NCBI GenBank assembly: GCA_020747015.1 | Contig: JAGTJM010000086.1 | Location: 1-64,000 of the forward strand | Reading direction: 5' to 3' | From: Pyrenochaeta sp. MPI-SDFR-AT-0127 | Taxonomy: Eukaryota; Ascomycota; Dothideomycetes; Pleosporales; Cucurbitariaceae | Length of the DNA stretch: 64,000 nt | In this document: in pieces, positions 45,473 to 57,500 of the stretch | Layout of the letters: the number at the start of each line of letters is the position of its first letter | How positions within the stretch are numbered: position 1 is the stretch's first letter | Made by a program: the position numbers and the translations under genes | The notes under the pieces: model-generated | What the model was told of the DNA's origin: nothing | What the model saw: only the letters and a program-made list of their open reading frames with translations | The model's database searches: none

Positions 45473-46785
45473 TATTGGCCGCAGTTGTGTTGCGGAACTT
45501 CATTTGCACTGCAAACATTTGTACCAGGGCGCTTCCTAATCTACATGGTCATTTAGAGAGAGAAATCTAATGGTGCTGAAAACGGAGACATGCTCCTCTA
45601 GTTCACTTTGATTCATGGCTACTTACAGTACTAGTACCAGAACAGCTAGCCCCTTTCACATCCGTTATGCAGTATAAAGAGCCCACAAGCCAGCTCCTAT
45701 GAGATCGGCGAACTTTAAACTAACAATCGGGAAGTCATGCATTGCATAATAGTTTCCCACAGCCAGATTCTTTATCACTTCTCTATCACCACTACCGCCA
45801 AAGATAGATACCATTTCGGCCAACCAGCCGACAGGACATGTTTTCGGTTCACTGTCAACATCTGTGGGTTAGGTGCTTGGCTCAGTGGTCTACCGTGTTG
45901 TTCAACACGAGCATACAATCACTGTCGCAAGTTTCATGGTATGCTGTAAACTTTGGTAACCTCATGAAGGCGGTTCTGAAAGTCAGCTTTCGCGTGCTGA
46001 AGATGTACATCGGTTGAGATGATCCGCTTTATCGACAACCTGCCGGTACATAGCTTGATCTATGAGGATCCCATGTGTTTTTTCTTCATTTGTGAGGCCC
46101 AAGTACTTATACTTGTGCCTTTCTGCGCGTGCGATACCATTGTATTTCCGCATGATAGGGAGGCGCCATTGTATTGTCGCCAGGACCAAGATATCGCTTT
46201 TATGTGAATCAATGTCGTTCTACCTGGACATACAAGACACTTGAGGTCTAAAGCACCTTCCATCAGGTGGAGGATATATGTTTGAGTTGATAATTCCAAT
46301 GAGAGACAGCTCTAGTACATCTCGACCATGTACCGTCATGCGACTTCGGGATCCCTATGTCGCCGCATAGCCTCATTCAGGCCTCCATTGTACATCGCAG
46401 GTTCTCTCGGCAATCGCAAGACAGGGGTCAGAGTTGGAAAATAGACGGCGGACCCAATCACCACAAGGCGAAGGTGATCCTTGCAAACCGCTAGGCTTTA
46501 GTCGACTAAAATCCTACGAAACCCCTGCTACAAAATACGAAGTCTCTCAGCATGGCGCTGTTGTTTTGAGAATTGACGACGAGGCCAATCGTAAACTTCA
46601 GACAATGAGGGATACGTGTGAGGGCGGACGTGTTGTACTAATTCTAGAATTTGTGAGTATGAAGCTTGAGGCTGTGGACTTGCTGCGCTATGCATATAAA
46701 GAGCATGTAGGCTCATGCTACATGTTGTCTTCACAATTCTACTGATCACACTCATCATCGACTGCCCCATTGTCTTCGCTCCACA
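45473..46785. other. Gene-free stretch, about 1.3 kb
   Basis: Short ORFs on both strands show no family features. The right end is the promoter of the aspartyl protease gene. Confidence 0.45.
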
Positions 46786-48102
46786 ATGAAACTCACACTC
46801 ATCCACATATTCTTGGCCAGCGCCATTCGCGTCCACTGCACGATCCTTACCCTCCATCGACGTTTGCAATCGAACCCTAAGCCATTGACATCAACTGAGA
46901 ACGGCGCCATATTCGAGGTCGAGGTCGAGGTTAACAATCAAACCTTCTACCTTGTCCCAGATACAGGTAGCAGCGATCTCTGGGTTCCTGTTGCCGACTT
47001 TGTCTGCGTCGACCCAACAGGGAGGAAAGAGCTTCCTCAGGAAGATTGCCAATTCGGCAAATTATATCAAGTGCCAAACTCAACTACTTATGTAGCCAAC
47101 GAGACCTTTGGCGTTCAGTATGGCACAGGAATCGCTCTTGGAAAAGTCGCTTATGCTGATGTCACTTTAAATGGCATACGAGTTAAAAACCAAAAGGTCG
47201 GACTTGTTGACCGTACCAACGACAAGGGTGACGGCCTTGGAAGTGGGATTTTGGGGTTGGGGTATCCTCCTCTAACATCTGCGCACCCCGGTACTACACT
47301 CGATAACACAACACTTCTTTTTAATCGGGCCATATATGATCCAGTTTTTGTGAGCATGTACAAAGAGGGACTGGTCGAACCGTGGTATAGCTTCGCTCTT
47401 GAGCGACCATTGAAGAATGCGACGACAGGGCCAGGCGGCTGGCTTGGCCTAGGACAATTGCCTCCTGTTTTCCACTCCAATGACTGGGCTATAAAGCCGA
47501 TTGAGGTCACCGAAAGCCTGCCCGAGGAACTGACTGGTGGAGTGCGTCAGATCACGCTCATGACCCTCACCGTGGACGGTATTACTTGGGGCAACGCATC
47601 AAACAACTCATCTACCACGAATTCTACCAAGTTCCAGGCTGTGGTCGACACCGGTAACCACATGAATCTATTTCCAGTCGCTATTGCTGAAGCCATCAAC
47701 AATGCCTTCGATCCGCCTGGCGTTTTCGATGAGGAATCTCATATATACATTGTCGACTGCAATGCGACGACGCCAAAGCTGGGCGTGTTATTGGATGGAC
47801 ACACCTTTTGGCACCAACACCAAGATGACCTGATCTATCGCGATACCAGCGGATCATGTTATTCTAGCATTGCGCCTACTGCTGAAAGTGGCGGTCTGGC
47901 TTTGAACTTTCTAGGGGATGCGTTTCTCAGGAATGTTGTGTCGGTGTTTGATTTTGGAAAGAATGAAATGCGTTTCGCAGCCAGGACTGATAATCACACA
48001 AGCCCGGTCCCGCCTTTTACTGGAAATGCTGTTCGTTTCAACAAGTCGAATTGGTGGTTTGCTCTATTTGCCGCTGCCTTGGTGTTGGCTCTGGATTGTT
48101 GA
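46786..48102 (+). CDS. Secreted aspartyl protease, probably GPI-anchored (pepsin family A1)
   Basis: Single exon, 438 aa. A signal peptide (MKLTLIHIFLASAIRVHC) comes first. The first active-site motif is DTGSSDLW with Asp59; the second is VVDTGNHMNLFP with Asp288, where the usual residue after DTG is Ser or Thr but here is Asn. A YGTG segment (VQYGTGIALG) marks the flap region, and Cys pairs and many N-x-S/T sites fit a secreted enzyme. The C-terminus ends in a hydrophobic tail (WWFALFAAALVLALDC) after small and charged residues, typical of a GPI signal. Such enzymes act at the cell wall or surface. The gene is convergent with a Zn2Cys6 regulator, with 36 bp between the stops. Confidence 0.88.
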   Translation: MKLTLIHIFLASAIRVHCTILTLHRRLQSNPKPLTSTENGAIFEVEVEVNNQTFYLVPDTGSSDLWVPVADFVCVDPTGRKELPQEDCQFGKLYQVPNSTTYVANETFGVQYGTGIALGKVAYADVTLNGIRVKNQKVGLVDRTNDKGDGLGSGILGLGYPPLTSAHPGTTLDNTTLLFNRAIYDPVFVSMYKEGLVEPWYSFALERPLKNATTGPGGWLGLGQLPPVFHSNDWAIKPIEVTESLPEELTGGVRQITLMTLTVDGITWGNASNNSSTTNSTKFQAVVDTGNHMNLFPVAIAEAINNAFDPPGVFDEESHIYIVDCNATTPKLGVLLDGHTFWHQHQDDLIYRDTSGSCYSSIAPTAESGGLALNFLGDAFLRNVVSVFDFGKNEMRFAARTDNHTSPVPPFTGNAVRFNKSNWWFALFAAALVLALDC

Positions 48103-48138
48103 TCATGTCGCTAGAATTGAGAGAACAAATATTGGTAA

Positions 48139-49718
48139 TTATATGAAGTCGACTATCGAGTCCATACCACCAGTTCTTTGATTAAGCTCGTATGCCCTTA
48201 AGTTCTCGAGAGACTGATTCTCACTCTCGGCAATAGGTCTGTTTGCAGCATGGACGAGTTCATCTGGTTTCATGGCTCGAAGTTGACGTAAGGTCGATGC
48301 CATACAACGGGAGTCGTACAAACCTTCCCGTCGTTGACACACTTCCAGTAGCTCAGTAGCTCGGGCATAGATCGACTGGTCAGAGCACTTCATCGCTAGC
48401 AAGAACAATGGAGCAACTACGGCTGTGTCTGAAGAGAATTCACGTTGAGCACTTTTTGCTGTGTCCGATGCAATATTCCGCTCTTTAGTGAGCCGAATCA
48501 CATCACCAGCTAATGCCATGATCTCCTCGGCTCTGAGGTTTGGACACGCTTCGAACACGTCTTCATTGGTGGGATAATTTGCGTCAAGGAGCATGCATGA
48601 GGCGCGCCACTGAAGTAGGAGGATTTGAGTAGCACACCCTGTCTGGTCGCCTCGGTACGCCTGACCTCCGAACTTTGACATCCATGAGTTCATTTGTCTC
48701 ACGATTTGTTCTTTTTCGACCAAGATATGATCAGGGATGTCCTCTTTCTGAAGAAATTTGTATGCCATGTTCTTGGTGAGGAAGCGGGAGAGCCAGTGTT
48801 GCAATCTCAAGAGGGGTCGATATGCATCATCAAGTCTTGAGATGCGTTCTGCAGCCGGGGTGAAGCTCAGATCGTCGTCGGCCACCAAATCTAGAAAAGG
48901 AACGCGCCCATCGTTGAAAAGTGTTGCTTGCAGATCAAGTCGCTCGAAGATGTGTGACAGGTCGCGTATATCTTCGATTTTCTCGTACCCATGGACCTGA
49001 CGATAAGACGAAAGCAGTTTCAGGCCACTCTCTAAATGATTCAGGGCAGCGTTGCTGTTGCCAAGTGTAGCCTCAAAACAGAAGAACAACACACAGCAAA
49101 CAAGTGATGCCTTGAAAGTCTCAGGATCCGGCTTCTGAAGTCGCTTCTGAAGTGCGCGAAGAGCCCGGCCATAGGCGGCGAGCGTTTCGCTTTTGGCTAC
49201 TATGTTTCCAGGCGTCGTTGTGGTGGTATAGTCGAGATGGAGAGAGCCGAGTGATATGAGAGCCTTTAGCACTACAGGTTCCTGATGAGACTCCTGGAGC
49301 ACTGTTCTGGACCAAAAGCCGGAATCAAGGGAACCGGCGATTTCAGAGGAGCCTTGTACACACAAGTAATGAAATATTTGGCGGTCTTTCTGAGAGCCTG
49401 GGATCCGAAATGGTATCGAGTAGCTAGTAATGGAGTGCGCTGATGTCATCGAAGCCCTTATTATCGTATTGTTGTTGCCTCGTGCCAATTTCAGGGTCGT
49501 GTACCCATCGCACTTCCATCCAGCTTGAATGCATTTGAGACATGAAGGTGTACTCTCATCACACTTGATATGTCTTTTTCTGTACACGTGTTAGCCAAGG
49601 GAGGATGCATTTAGGAGGAGGCATGCAATTTGTATCAGACATACCGACAAGTCTGACAGCCTGTCCGTGCCCGTGGAGTGCTTAGCCTAGTGTCCTTTCT
49701 TGTCACAAGCTTGCTCAT
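48139..49718 (-). CDS. Zn2Cys6 transcription factor, fungal-specific
   Basis: Exon 1 (49718..49645) and exon 2 (49579..48139) join across a 65-nt intron to give 504 aa. The splice is needed to complete the zinc cluster. Exon 1 supplies TGCQTCR and exon 2 supplies KRHIKCDESTPSCLKCIQAG followed by WKCDGY, a canonical Cys6 arrangement. The rest is helical and resembles the DUF3468-type regulatory region of this class, with HYLCVQGSSEIAGSLDSGFW, VLFFCFEATLGNSNAALNHL and ARATELLEVCQRREG. It is a nuclear DNA-binding regulator with unknown targets. It is convergent with the aspartyl protease gene. No frame damage is seen. Confidence 0.88.
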
Positions 49719-50453
49719 GGTAGTTAAGTTGATACGAGTTCAAGGATGACCTGCCCAATTAGTCCCTTTCGGCGAGCTTGATCGAGTTACGAAGCAGTCA
49801 GTTGCCCATACGCTAGATAGCTTTCTGCGCAACCTTAGTACTTCGGAAAACACCAGACCTTATACGTTATGAAGTGAGATTTCTTGAACAAGTAATTTGG
49901 AACGTTGTGGGATGCGAACTATGCAGTGATCAAACAATACGTGGAGATTGGTGTTTAAAAGGAAGCCTTACCCCGCGTAACGAGGCTGAGCTTATACGGG
50001 AAGATCTAATGTCAACACAGGTACAGAAGCAACGATCTAGTTTTCGGCATCCCTCGTTAGCGCACGCGCCGTCAGCGGGAAGGCTTTGACAGTACTAGAC
50101 TGTTGCCCAGCTCACACTACCAGCGAACTAGGCTAAGTAGGCTCTTTAGGTCTCCATGTATACCCTCCACTTCAACTCGACGTCGAGCTCTAACATTCGT
50201 CTTCGCCATGCGACAGCCGTTCGCATTCCTAGATCGAGAAATGGTACAGGCCAAGATGAGTTTGTGTTGCAACTTGCCTTATGCCACAAAAAACCATGGG
50301 TATGTAGTCCGCCCGTGAAGACGATGGCTGCGCTAGGCTAGTTATACGATTACCTCGTTGCTGACGCTGCACTGATGATGCCAGAGCTGAGGCCAAGAAG
50401 CAGACCATCATGGTCCATGATCAGGCTGTTCTTTGTGAGGCACGAGTGGAGGA
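49719..50453. other. Intergenic
   Basis: It holds the promoter of the Zn2Cys6 regulator and the 3' side of the next minus-strand gene. Short ORFs show no support. Confidence 0.45.
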
Positions 50454-51701
50454 TTACCAGAATCCAACTCCTATACCACCCAGAAGATTTCTGGCCCAGT
50501 CAGCCGACTCATCATTTTTGTATATCCATTCCGGGTCTAAGCCAGATTTTTCCATGACCCCATCCCACGCATTTCTCAACTTGTCCTTCTCTTCCCACCT
50601 CTCGCGCTCCCTTGCGCGCCTTAATCTATCCGCCTCCGCAATTCCCACGCACGACCTCGGCTCGACCATGTCAGACGCGTCATCCCACCACTTGAGCAAA
50701 ATGTCCAGGTACCGCTCAATGTAGCAGATGAGTTCAATTTCGTACGGCCACCGCTCAGTGTCCCAAGGATTATCAATGAAAGACCGAAAGCCGCCCCAGG
50801 TCATGAAAGGTGGCGTGGACCTGTACCGTGGTGGCTCGCCTTGTACAGGCACCACCGTCGAAATATCATTCCATGCCCTATCGCCTGAGAAATCAAGTCC
50901 TTGTTCGGCGCCCGAGTATGCCATGATGCTCCACATTTGCTCTTCTGCGGAAGGAAACGCGGGTACAACAGTGCTGCCTCCACGGTCGAGGGGAATGCGG
51001 ATTTGGCGTGTCCATGGCGGGTGGTATACAGGTAGGCCCACCCACCGCCAAGTAATGGGACAGCGTGGCAAGCCTCCCATGCTGTAGTCACACGCTTCGC
51101 CAACCTTCATGTGTACGAGGAGATTGGAGCCGCTCAAACCCCAGAAAGGACTGCATAACAGTGGGCTCACGTCGCAGTCTACCCATCTCAAGATGGCAGT
51201 TGAAGTCCCTTCGTGGTGGGCGCGACCGCTCTTGTCCGTTCCGTACCAGCGCTCGGATATGCGCTTGAATGCGTCGCGGTACATGTCACAGATGTACGCT
51301 GGATCATTGCAGTCATGTCCCTTCCAAGGGTGCGCAAAAGCCCCTGGTTCACTGGACGATCCCTCAGCAGTGCTACTGAGATACACCCAGAACTCCAGCC
51401 CCTTGGCAATATCCGAGGCTGTCCCATCGTGGTTCAGGCCAAGCAGCTCGTCGTACAGAGGGTATCTGTCCCGCCCAGAAGTCCAGTAGAACAGCTGTGG
51501 GATGTCTCCAACGACGGACGGTGGGCATGCGGGTTTTTGATACTCGAGCTCGAGGTAGCGAGCGCGGCGCATGGGAAGCGCAATGTGGAAGACGATGTAC
51601 CAGATGGCAACGATCGCTACAACGTTGGCGATGGCGGTGGAGACTAGCGTACAGAGACACAGCCGACGAAGCGAGCGGCGGAGGAACGACGAAGAAAGCA
51701 T
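50454..51701 (-). CDS. Hypothetical membrane-anchored protein
   Basis: Single exon, 415 aa from the ATG at 51701. One hydrophobic stretch near the N-terminus (about residues 15-42, VSTAIANVVAIVAIWYIVFHI) with basic residues before it suggests a signal anchor. The rest is Trp- and Cys-rich with paired cysteines (CNDPAYICDMY, VDCDVSPLLCSPFWG) and several short conserved-looking blocks (GGLPRCPITWRWVGLP, AYSGAEQGLDFSGDRAWND). That points to a folded exoplasmic domain. I do not recognise the family. The last 80 residues are charged and helical. It is divergent from the DUF7703-type gene with about 1.1 kb between starts. Confidence 0.75.
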   Translation of the reverse strand: MLSSSFLRRSLRRLCLCTLVSTAIANVVAIVAIWYIVFHIALPMRRARYLELEYQKPACPPSVVGDIPQLFYWTSGRDRYPLYDELLGLNHDGTASDIAKGLEFWVYLSSTAEGSSSEPGAFAHPWKGHDCNDPAYICDMYRDAFKRISERWYGTDKSGRAHHEGTSTAILRWVDCDVSPLLCSPFWGLSGSNLLVHMKVGEACDYSMGGLPRCPITWRWVGLPVYHPPWTRQIRIPLDRGGSTVVPAFPSAEEQMWSIMAYSGAEQGLDFSGDRAWNDISTVVPVQGEPPRYRSTPPFMTWGGFRSFIDNPWDTERWPYEIELICYIERYLDILLKWWDDASDMVEPRSCVGIAEADRLRRARERERWEEKDKLRNAWDGVMEKSGLDPEWIYKNDESADWARNLLGGIGVGFW

Positions 51702-52791
51702 CTTGTCAGTCGCACGCTATGTAGTTAGCACAGACGAGGTGGAAAAGAAAGCCACGCTATGGGCTTCATGGCGGCGCGAAGTAATGGCAACAGGGTTCAA
51801 TATGGGAACAGGCAGCAGTTGCGATCCTTTGACGTCCACGCCGCCTGTAGGATTTGGCCGACGAAATTCCTGTGCCGTTGATGGGATGGGCATGACGCGC
51901 CGCGGGTAAAGGTGGAGAGGCGCGTCTGCTACGCGACCAGCCCTGCCGCACGTGACAGCGCCCTTGAGGCATCTACGGTATCATTTGCGCTCTGCTGCGA
52001 AGTCCTGTTCGGTTGTTAACTTAGTCTTGGGCCTCCGTTAGGGCTGACTATGGCTTGTATATAGTACTGGACTGAAGCTGGCGCAGAAGGGTTTGGATCA
52101 GCTCACATATCACGTGTTGCTGGACGCCGGCGCAGCCACGGGGAAGTGGCCAGCCCATCCGCGCGCTCGACGGCGACAATGCTGCATGCGACAATCATCA
52201 GACCCAACGCCTGCAAGCCACCGCTCCAGAGATCCCCAACCTGCGGCTGAATCTATGTGTGCAACCAGCGTGATCCAAGCAGACGGGATTTTCCGGGGTC
52301 CAGGGTGCCCTTTGTTGGGCAAGTGATTGCCAGCCATCCCCCGCCAATCCTGCGAGGTACGCATCATGTTGCCCAGCCTGGGGTGGACGCAGGAGAGCAG
52401 CGCGCGGGCTGGGGCTCACCCAAACTCCCCTTTTCAACCCGTGGCAGTGCTCCTCGATGGCAGTCTATCCAAGCTCCTCGTATCAGCACATGGTTCTCAT
52501 TCGCCCCGGAGCGTTGGTCCGCACGTTACAAGAGAGTCGCGCAGGCTCGCTAGCAGACCGATCACAGCGAGGGAAATCGTGTGTGTGTGCGCCCACCCTG
52601 CAACCGAACTCTTATATAGGAACCAAGATGTGACGTAAAATCCGCAGTGCGCAGCTCGATACCACCGTCCTGCAACACTTGCCCTTCCCATCGGATCGCC
52701 ACCGAGGAAATCTGCCCGCATCTAGTCCACCTTTCTCGCCTTTGCACTCGTTTGTTCAACGCCAGCTGTTCCCACAACCCTCAGCGCAATC
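51702..52791. promoter_or_regulatory. Divergent intergenic region, about 1.1 kb
   Basis: It lies between two divergent membrane-protein genes. It is GC-rich for this window. ORFs on both strands overlap and show no family features. Confidence 0.45.
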
Positions 52792-53799
52792 ATGGCGGGG
52801 GAGTCGGGGCCTGTGCAGCTGTCTTTGCCCAAGGCTATGACAATAGCTGCCTTTTTTGGCATGTCCATCTACAACTCCATCGAAATCCTCTTCTCCATCT
52901 TCCACCAGTTCAGAAATCGGCAGGGCTTGTATTTCTGGAGTATGCTCATCGCATGCATCGGCATCCCCGTCCATGCCACCGCTGTGCTCCTGCGCATGTT
53001 CGCCCTGGGGCCAAATGCGGTCCTGTCTTTCATCGTCGTCCTGGGCTGGTGGGCCATGGTGACTGGCCAGGCTGTTGTGCTCTACTCGCGACTACATCTC
53101 GTCTGCGATCGGAAAAAGTTCCGCTGGGTGCTGGTCATGATTGTGACCAACTTCGTCGTCCTCCATCTGCCCGTCTCGGCCTTGTACCTCGCCATCAATA
53201 TTCGCACCCTCGACGCACTCACAAAAGTCTTCTCCATCTACGAGAAGATCCAACTCACCGGCTTCTGCATCCAGGAGAGCATCATCTCCAGCATCTATAT
53301 CTGGGAGGCCTCCCGCACGCTCAGGCCCATTCTAGAATTCAGGGGGCCAAAGGAGAAAAAAGTAATCCGGCACCTGATTCTTGTCAACGTCCTCGTTGTC
53401 GCCATGGACGCCAGTCTACTCGTCACCGAATTCACCAACAACTTCGAGATCCAAACAACCTACAAGACTGTCGTCTACAGCATCAAGTTGAAGCTCGAGT
53501 TCTACGTCTTAAACCAGTTGCTCTTCATCATTCAATATCCAGCCTGTACCTGCGCCGACTCCCTCTCGTTGATCGGACACAATGTCGACATTTCCAACGC
53601 CCGCCTCATGCCTCAGAGGTCCGCTCCTACATTACAAAGGGCGCAGAGAAGCGATGCCACGGCGTCGTCGCATGTACGGTTAGAGCGCATACACAGTATG
53701 CCAAAGGGTGACGATAGGCAGCCTTTGAATTTTAATGTGGCTGGCCCCGCTCGACGCCCTCATTCATCAAACTCGAAACATGAAATATGGGCTGGCTGA
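52792..53799 (+). CDS. Seven-helix integral membrane protein (DUF7703-like)
   Basis: Single exon, 335 aa. About seven hydrophobic helices fill residues 15-265, for example AMTIAAFFGMSIYNSIEILF, MLIACIGIPVHATAVLLRMF, VLSFIVVLGWWAMVTGQAVV, WVLVMIVTNFVVLHLPVSAL and LILVNVLVVAMDASLLVTEF. The segment VVYSIKLKLEFYVLNQLLFI and the pattern of Glu in helices are like fungal DUF7703 or rhodopsin-like integral membrane proteins. The last 65 residues are a Ser/Arg-rich cytosolic tail. Function is unknown. A long overlapping frame at 52647..53711 is a shadow: it is Arg/His/Pro-rich without fold features. Confidence 0.8.
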   Translation: MAGESGPVQLSLPKAMTIAAFFGMSIYNSIEILFSIFHQFRNRQGLYFWSMLIACIGIPVHATAVLLRMFALGPNAVLSFIVVLGWWAMVTGQAVVLYSRLHLVCDRKKFRWVLVMIVTNFVVLHLPVSALYLAINIRTLDALTKVFSIYEKIQLTGFCIQESIISSIYIWEASRTLRPILEFRGPKEKKVIRHLILVNVLVVAMDASLLVTEFTNNFEIQTTYKTVVYSIKLKLEFYVLNQLLFIIQYPACTCADSLSLIGHNVDISNARLMPQRSAPTLQRAQRSDATASSHVRLERIHSMPKGDDRQPLNFNVAGPARRPHSSNSKHEIWAG

Positions 53800-56700
53800 C
53801 GTATTATGATGCTGCATGTGTGAATTCTTGCCCCGTTCAACACTTGTGAACCAGCGTCACAAAAACACCCACACCTGCTCGGTCAAACTCATCACCCTGT
53901 TATAGTCCCTGCAGCCAATGTGCGTATCAAATCAAAGATAGACATAACTCCCTGCGCCGGTTCCGATTTCCACGAGTCAGCGTGAAAACGGCCCGCTTAG
54001 CGTTCAGTCGCTTTCAAGGAGCTCTTCTTCAATCCCATTGCGCAGTTGTCAATGGCTCGTCTGTAGCAATGAAGCAGAGAACAGCTACATACCCAAATGT
54101 AAGCAATGCTAAAGGAATCTCAACACCCTCTCATCATCCGTACATAGCTTCCTTTCTGGTGTCTGCTCTTCCCTATAACAAACGCGAGTAGCTGTATCCA
54201 TCTTCTCCACTGGCAACTTTCGGTCCAAACCTCTCCTGAGAAATCGCAAGATCGCCGAGCTCATCCCGACTTGCGGCGCTCTCCTCAGGCTATGCACATT
54301 TCAAAAGAAGACGCCGTGCCATCATACGCTTGGTGGTCGCGATTGGCAATGCCTCTATCCAAAACGTTGGTAGCATTGCCCTGACGGCTAGTTGAATTGA
54401 AGTTATTTACAACAGAGCTTGTGTGGCTGTTGGGCATATTGCTAGCTGAACAATGGTCGGCAATATCGACGGCGAGCAATACATCTGTGATCTGTGGTTG
54501 GGCTGGAGTCTACGCGACACTGCGCTCGCCTATCCCTTTGGCCTGTGTCTCCGTTTCTGACTAGAGGATCAGGTTTCATGGAGTGCGCCCGATTGCTTAC
54601 AACAGTGTCGACGTGCAATGCAACGCATCCTTGGTTGTTGTTGCCATTCGCAAGTAGTTCAAATTGACCAGGGTCAAGTTTTCCTTTCGTGTATTTGAAT
54701 TGTCTTGAGCTCGTAGATTACCACCGTCGATAAAAAATCCGGTACGTTACTCTCGACTGGGGCAGTATTGGCAATTTATCGTGCGAGGAGCTAAATCGGA
54801 GAGCGCCGCCATATCCTAGATGGCGTCGCACGACCCCTAGGATGTGACAACGATCTACCATGAGGAGCGTTTAGGGACGCCATTTCCACCGCTTGTAGAT
54901 TATTGAGAGTTCCAGGACGGCTTACTTTTGGGGAAGTAAGCTGTTGGGCACCATTTGAGCTTAAATATTTGCTCGAGCAACACCGGATGATGCTGGGCTG
55001 TTTGTAGCAGCAGTTAGAATAACTTCGTTGTTGGTAGAAGCACAGTCTATTTGTGAGGTGCTCGGCTGTGATGTGATATTATTATTAACAAAAGGACCCT
55101 AGTAGCCGAACTGTTGTTTACTCGGCCCTAGGCAAGCGTACTATGAGCTTTCTGATCTGCTTACGCGTTCCATCTTGAAGGCAGCAGTCGAGATCCCAAA
55201 CAGCGGCAGACATTACTCACAAGCCACATGAACTGGCTTGAGAGGAGAGGAGCGAGCCTGCAAAAGGCCATCATGCGGAGAAAATAAACTTCAGGCTTCG
55301 GTGCAATTATTCTTTGCCAGCCCCGAACAATTTCCTTGTTGTCGTTACACCACTGCTTACCGTTATAGCCCATATGCAGAATTAATGCTGGGCTCCGAGC
55401 CAATAGCTTCACTATGATATCAAACTCATCTGCAGGCGATCTGAGCAAGAATATAGACGTTTTTTCCTGTGAATCAGCTCCACAGAGCCGCCAACTCGTG
55501 GCTCTTCTATGAGTTTTGGCTAGTAGAGATGTTTCCCCAGACTCTTTCAGCGACGTTAAGAAAAAGTCGCATATGCTGACTCATATGTCCAAATTCCATT
55601 TCCGCTCTCGCTTTCTTCATAAATCAGCTGCATAGAGCAAGGCCGCCGACCTAGGTAACTCAGAAAAAGAGCCGGGAGGTGAAGGGAGATAGTGGTGGCG
55701 CTTCTCCGTAGCGTCGCGTTTGAGGATTTTTTCTTCTTGGCACACCCTTTTTCGCGCATGCATGCATGACTTTCCATAGCGCATTTTGAATAATCGTTCC
55801 TAAGAAATCGTGTTGCAGTCGACTAGGATGATGCTGAGCCACGCAGCCTAGAGTTCTGAATGGCCAAATAATGCGCCATGGCACAAGCATGAGCTCACAG
55901 CCCAGAAAAAAAACAAAAGTGCATACTTGGAATCTTGACCCTTCGGGAAACGGGCATCGGTCAGATGTCATACCTTTAGCGCCATCTACTAACTTGGTCA
56001 GAGCGCCCTGTACGGCGTAACCAATGCCACGCGTCTTGTGAAGCGGAAAATATTCTACTTTCGCCGGTTGTCAAAACTAACCAATCGGATTCCGAGCCGA
56101 GGCTCATGTTCTGGGATTACCGATGAAGCACTCTGACGTTGAGTTCCAAACCATACGAGCACACTTCCTGGTTTCCCTGCTCGTATGACGGTCGCATAGG
56201 GCGTGGCCCTGCTTTACAAATCTCTTCCTTATCTCTCGACACCGGTTCTTGCCGAGCCTGGGTTTCCGAATGTTGGAGGGCAAGAGGTTGGCTCACGAGG
56301 CGTTTGCGGATCATATTGCCCACAGCCCTTTGGAACCGGTGCAATGGTTCCAGGGGCCCTGGTGCCGGGACCACCGTTTCCCCACAAACTCTAAATACCG
56401 GTAATTACCGTTCTTCAATACGCGAGCTGGCTCACATTGCCAAGGTTGTACGCCTTTTTTTGCGTGGCTAATAATTCGACACGACAACCTGCCGACGTGC
56501 TTCATAGCTTGTGGACCGTCAAGCCAGAATTTCTGCGCTATACTATTTGCTACATTTAATGCTTTGTCAAGATGATCTAGTCACGGACGATGGTGGCTTC
56601 CTCATGAGTGCAATTTGTAGCTTTGTCCAGTCCCCTCAAAAAGGATTTGCCGCCAAGATCTAGCGCTTACGGATAGATCGTCAGTCTTCTCCAGAATACG

Positions 56701-57500
56701 CAGTGTAGATTTGTCCTCTCGCTTGAATCCTAGAGCTCAGTTTCGCTTCTTTCAAAGGAGCCTTCCCAGCACCTGTTTAGGCTGACTATCTCACTATGCT
56801 CGACTATCCTGTATCTATGTCGTCCAGGACTGTACCAAATATCACGTACAAAGATACGAACCCAAAACTTTTCTACGAGGACATGGCTGACAGGTACGCC
56901 TTGACGGACACCAAATAACCTGTTTCACTAACCTCAGTGTTGCTGGTAAGCTTACGCATATTGGTATGGTGTTTTTGAAGTGGTGGGTAACCCTATATTG
57001 AGTGTCTTTGACCTGTTGCTCGGGGTTGTGAGCCTGAAGCCTCTCATGGAGGACCGCCACATAGCGGAGTATGGTGTAGATGATTATTGTCAGTCACCTA
57101 ACCCTGACTTCTGTTTTATTTTTGATAAAGGAGAGTAAATCTGTATTAAGGATGGGCACTATTGCCAAGTGCTATCCTACGTCGCAATTTCATCTTCTCG
57201 GGCAGGAAGGCGCAGCTCGGTATGCTTACCTCAATTTAGCATGTATGTGGGTTTGAAGGCTGTGGGATTAGAATGCGCAGTCTACACCTCTACCTTGCGC
57301 CTCGCATGAAGTCCATCTACGACGGAAAAGGCAGGTAGGCTACACAACCGGCTAATGAAGTGATAAAATTAGCCAAGCTTGGCGTAGCTGAGTCACATTT
57401 CTCGCTCGGAATCAACTCTTCACAACGAAAGCTTACGCTTTTGCCTTTCTCTCTCACGAAAGTAAAGTTTCTTGCGGCATCATTGTACAATTTGTTCCTT
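53800..57500. other. Large gene-free stretch, about 3.7 kb
   Basis: No intact gene is supported. Short open stretches occur at 55.16-55.45 kb (minus strand) and 56.2-56.4 kb (plus strand). At about 57.07-57.2 kb a Cys-bearing plus-strand segment (DDYCQSPNPDFCFIFDKGE) ends in a stop and could be a relic of a small secreted protein. None belongs to a family I recognise. The stretch may be a graveyard of decayed sequence. Confidence 0.4.

Noticed and set aside
46434..46745. 103-aa plus-strand ORF upstream of the aspartyl protease
   Set aside because: It begins without ATG and has no recognisable feature.
52647..53711. 354-aa frame overlapping the DUF7703-type gene
   Set aside because: It is Arg/His/Pro-rich with no fold features and shares DNA with a clear seven-helix protein in another frame.
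56203..56394. Gly/Pro-rich 63-aa ORF
   Set aside because: Low complexity, overlapped on the other strand, no family resemblance or signal peptide.
57360..57500. N-terminal extension of the 2EXR protein
   Set aside because: The frame is open but has no ATG; 2EXR proteins normally start shortly before the LPLELR motif.
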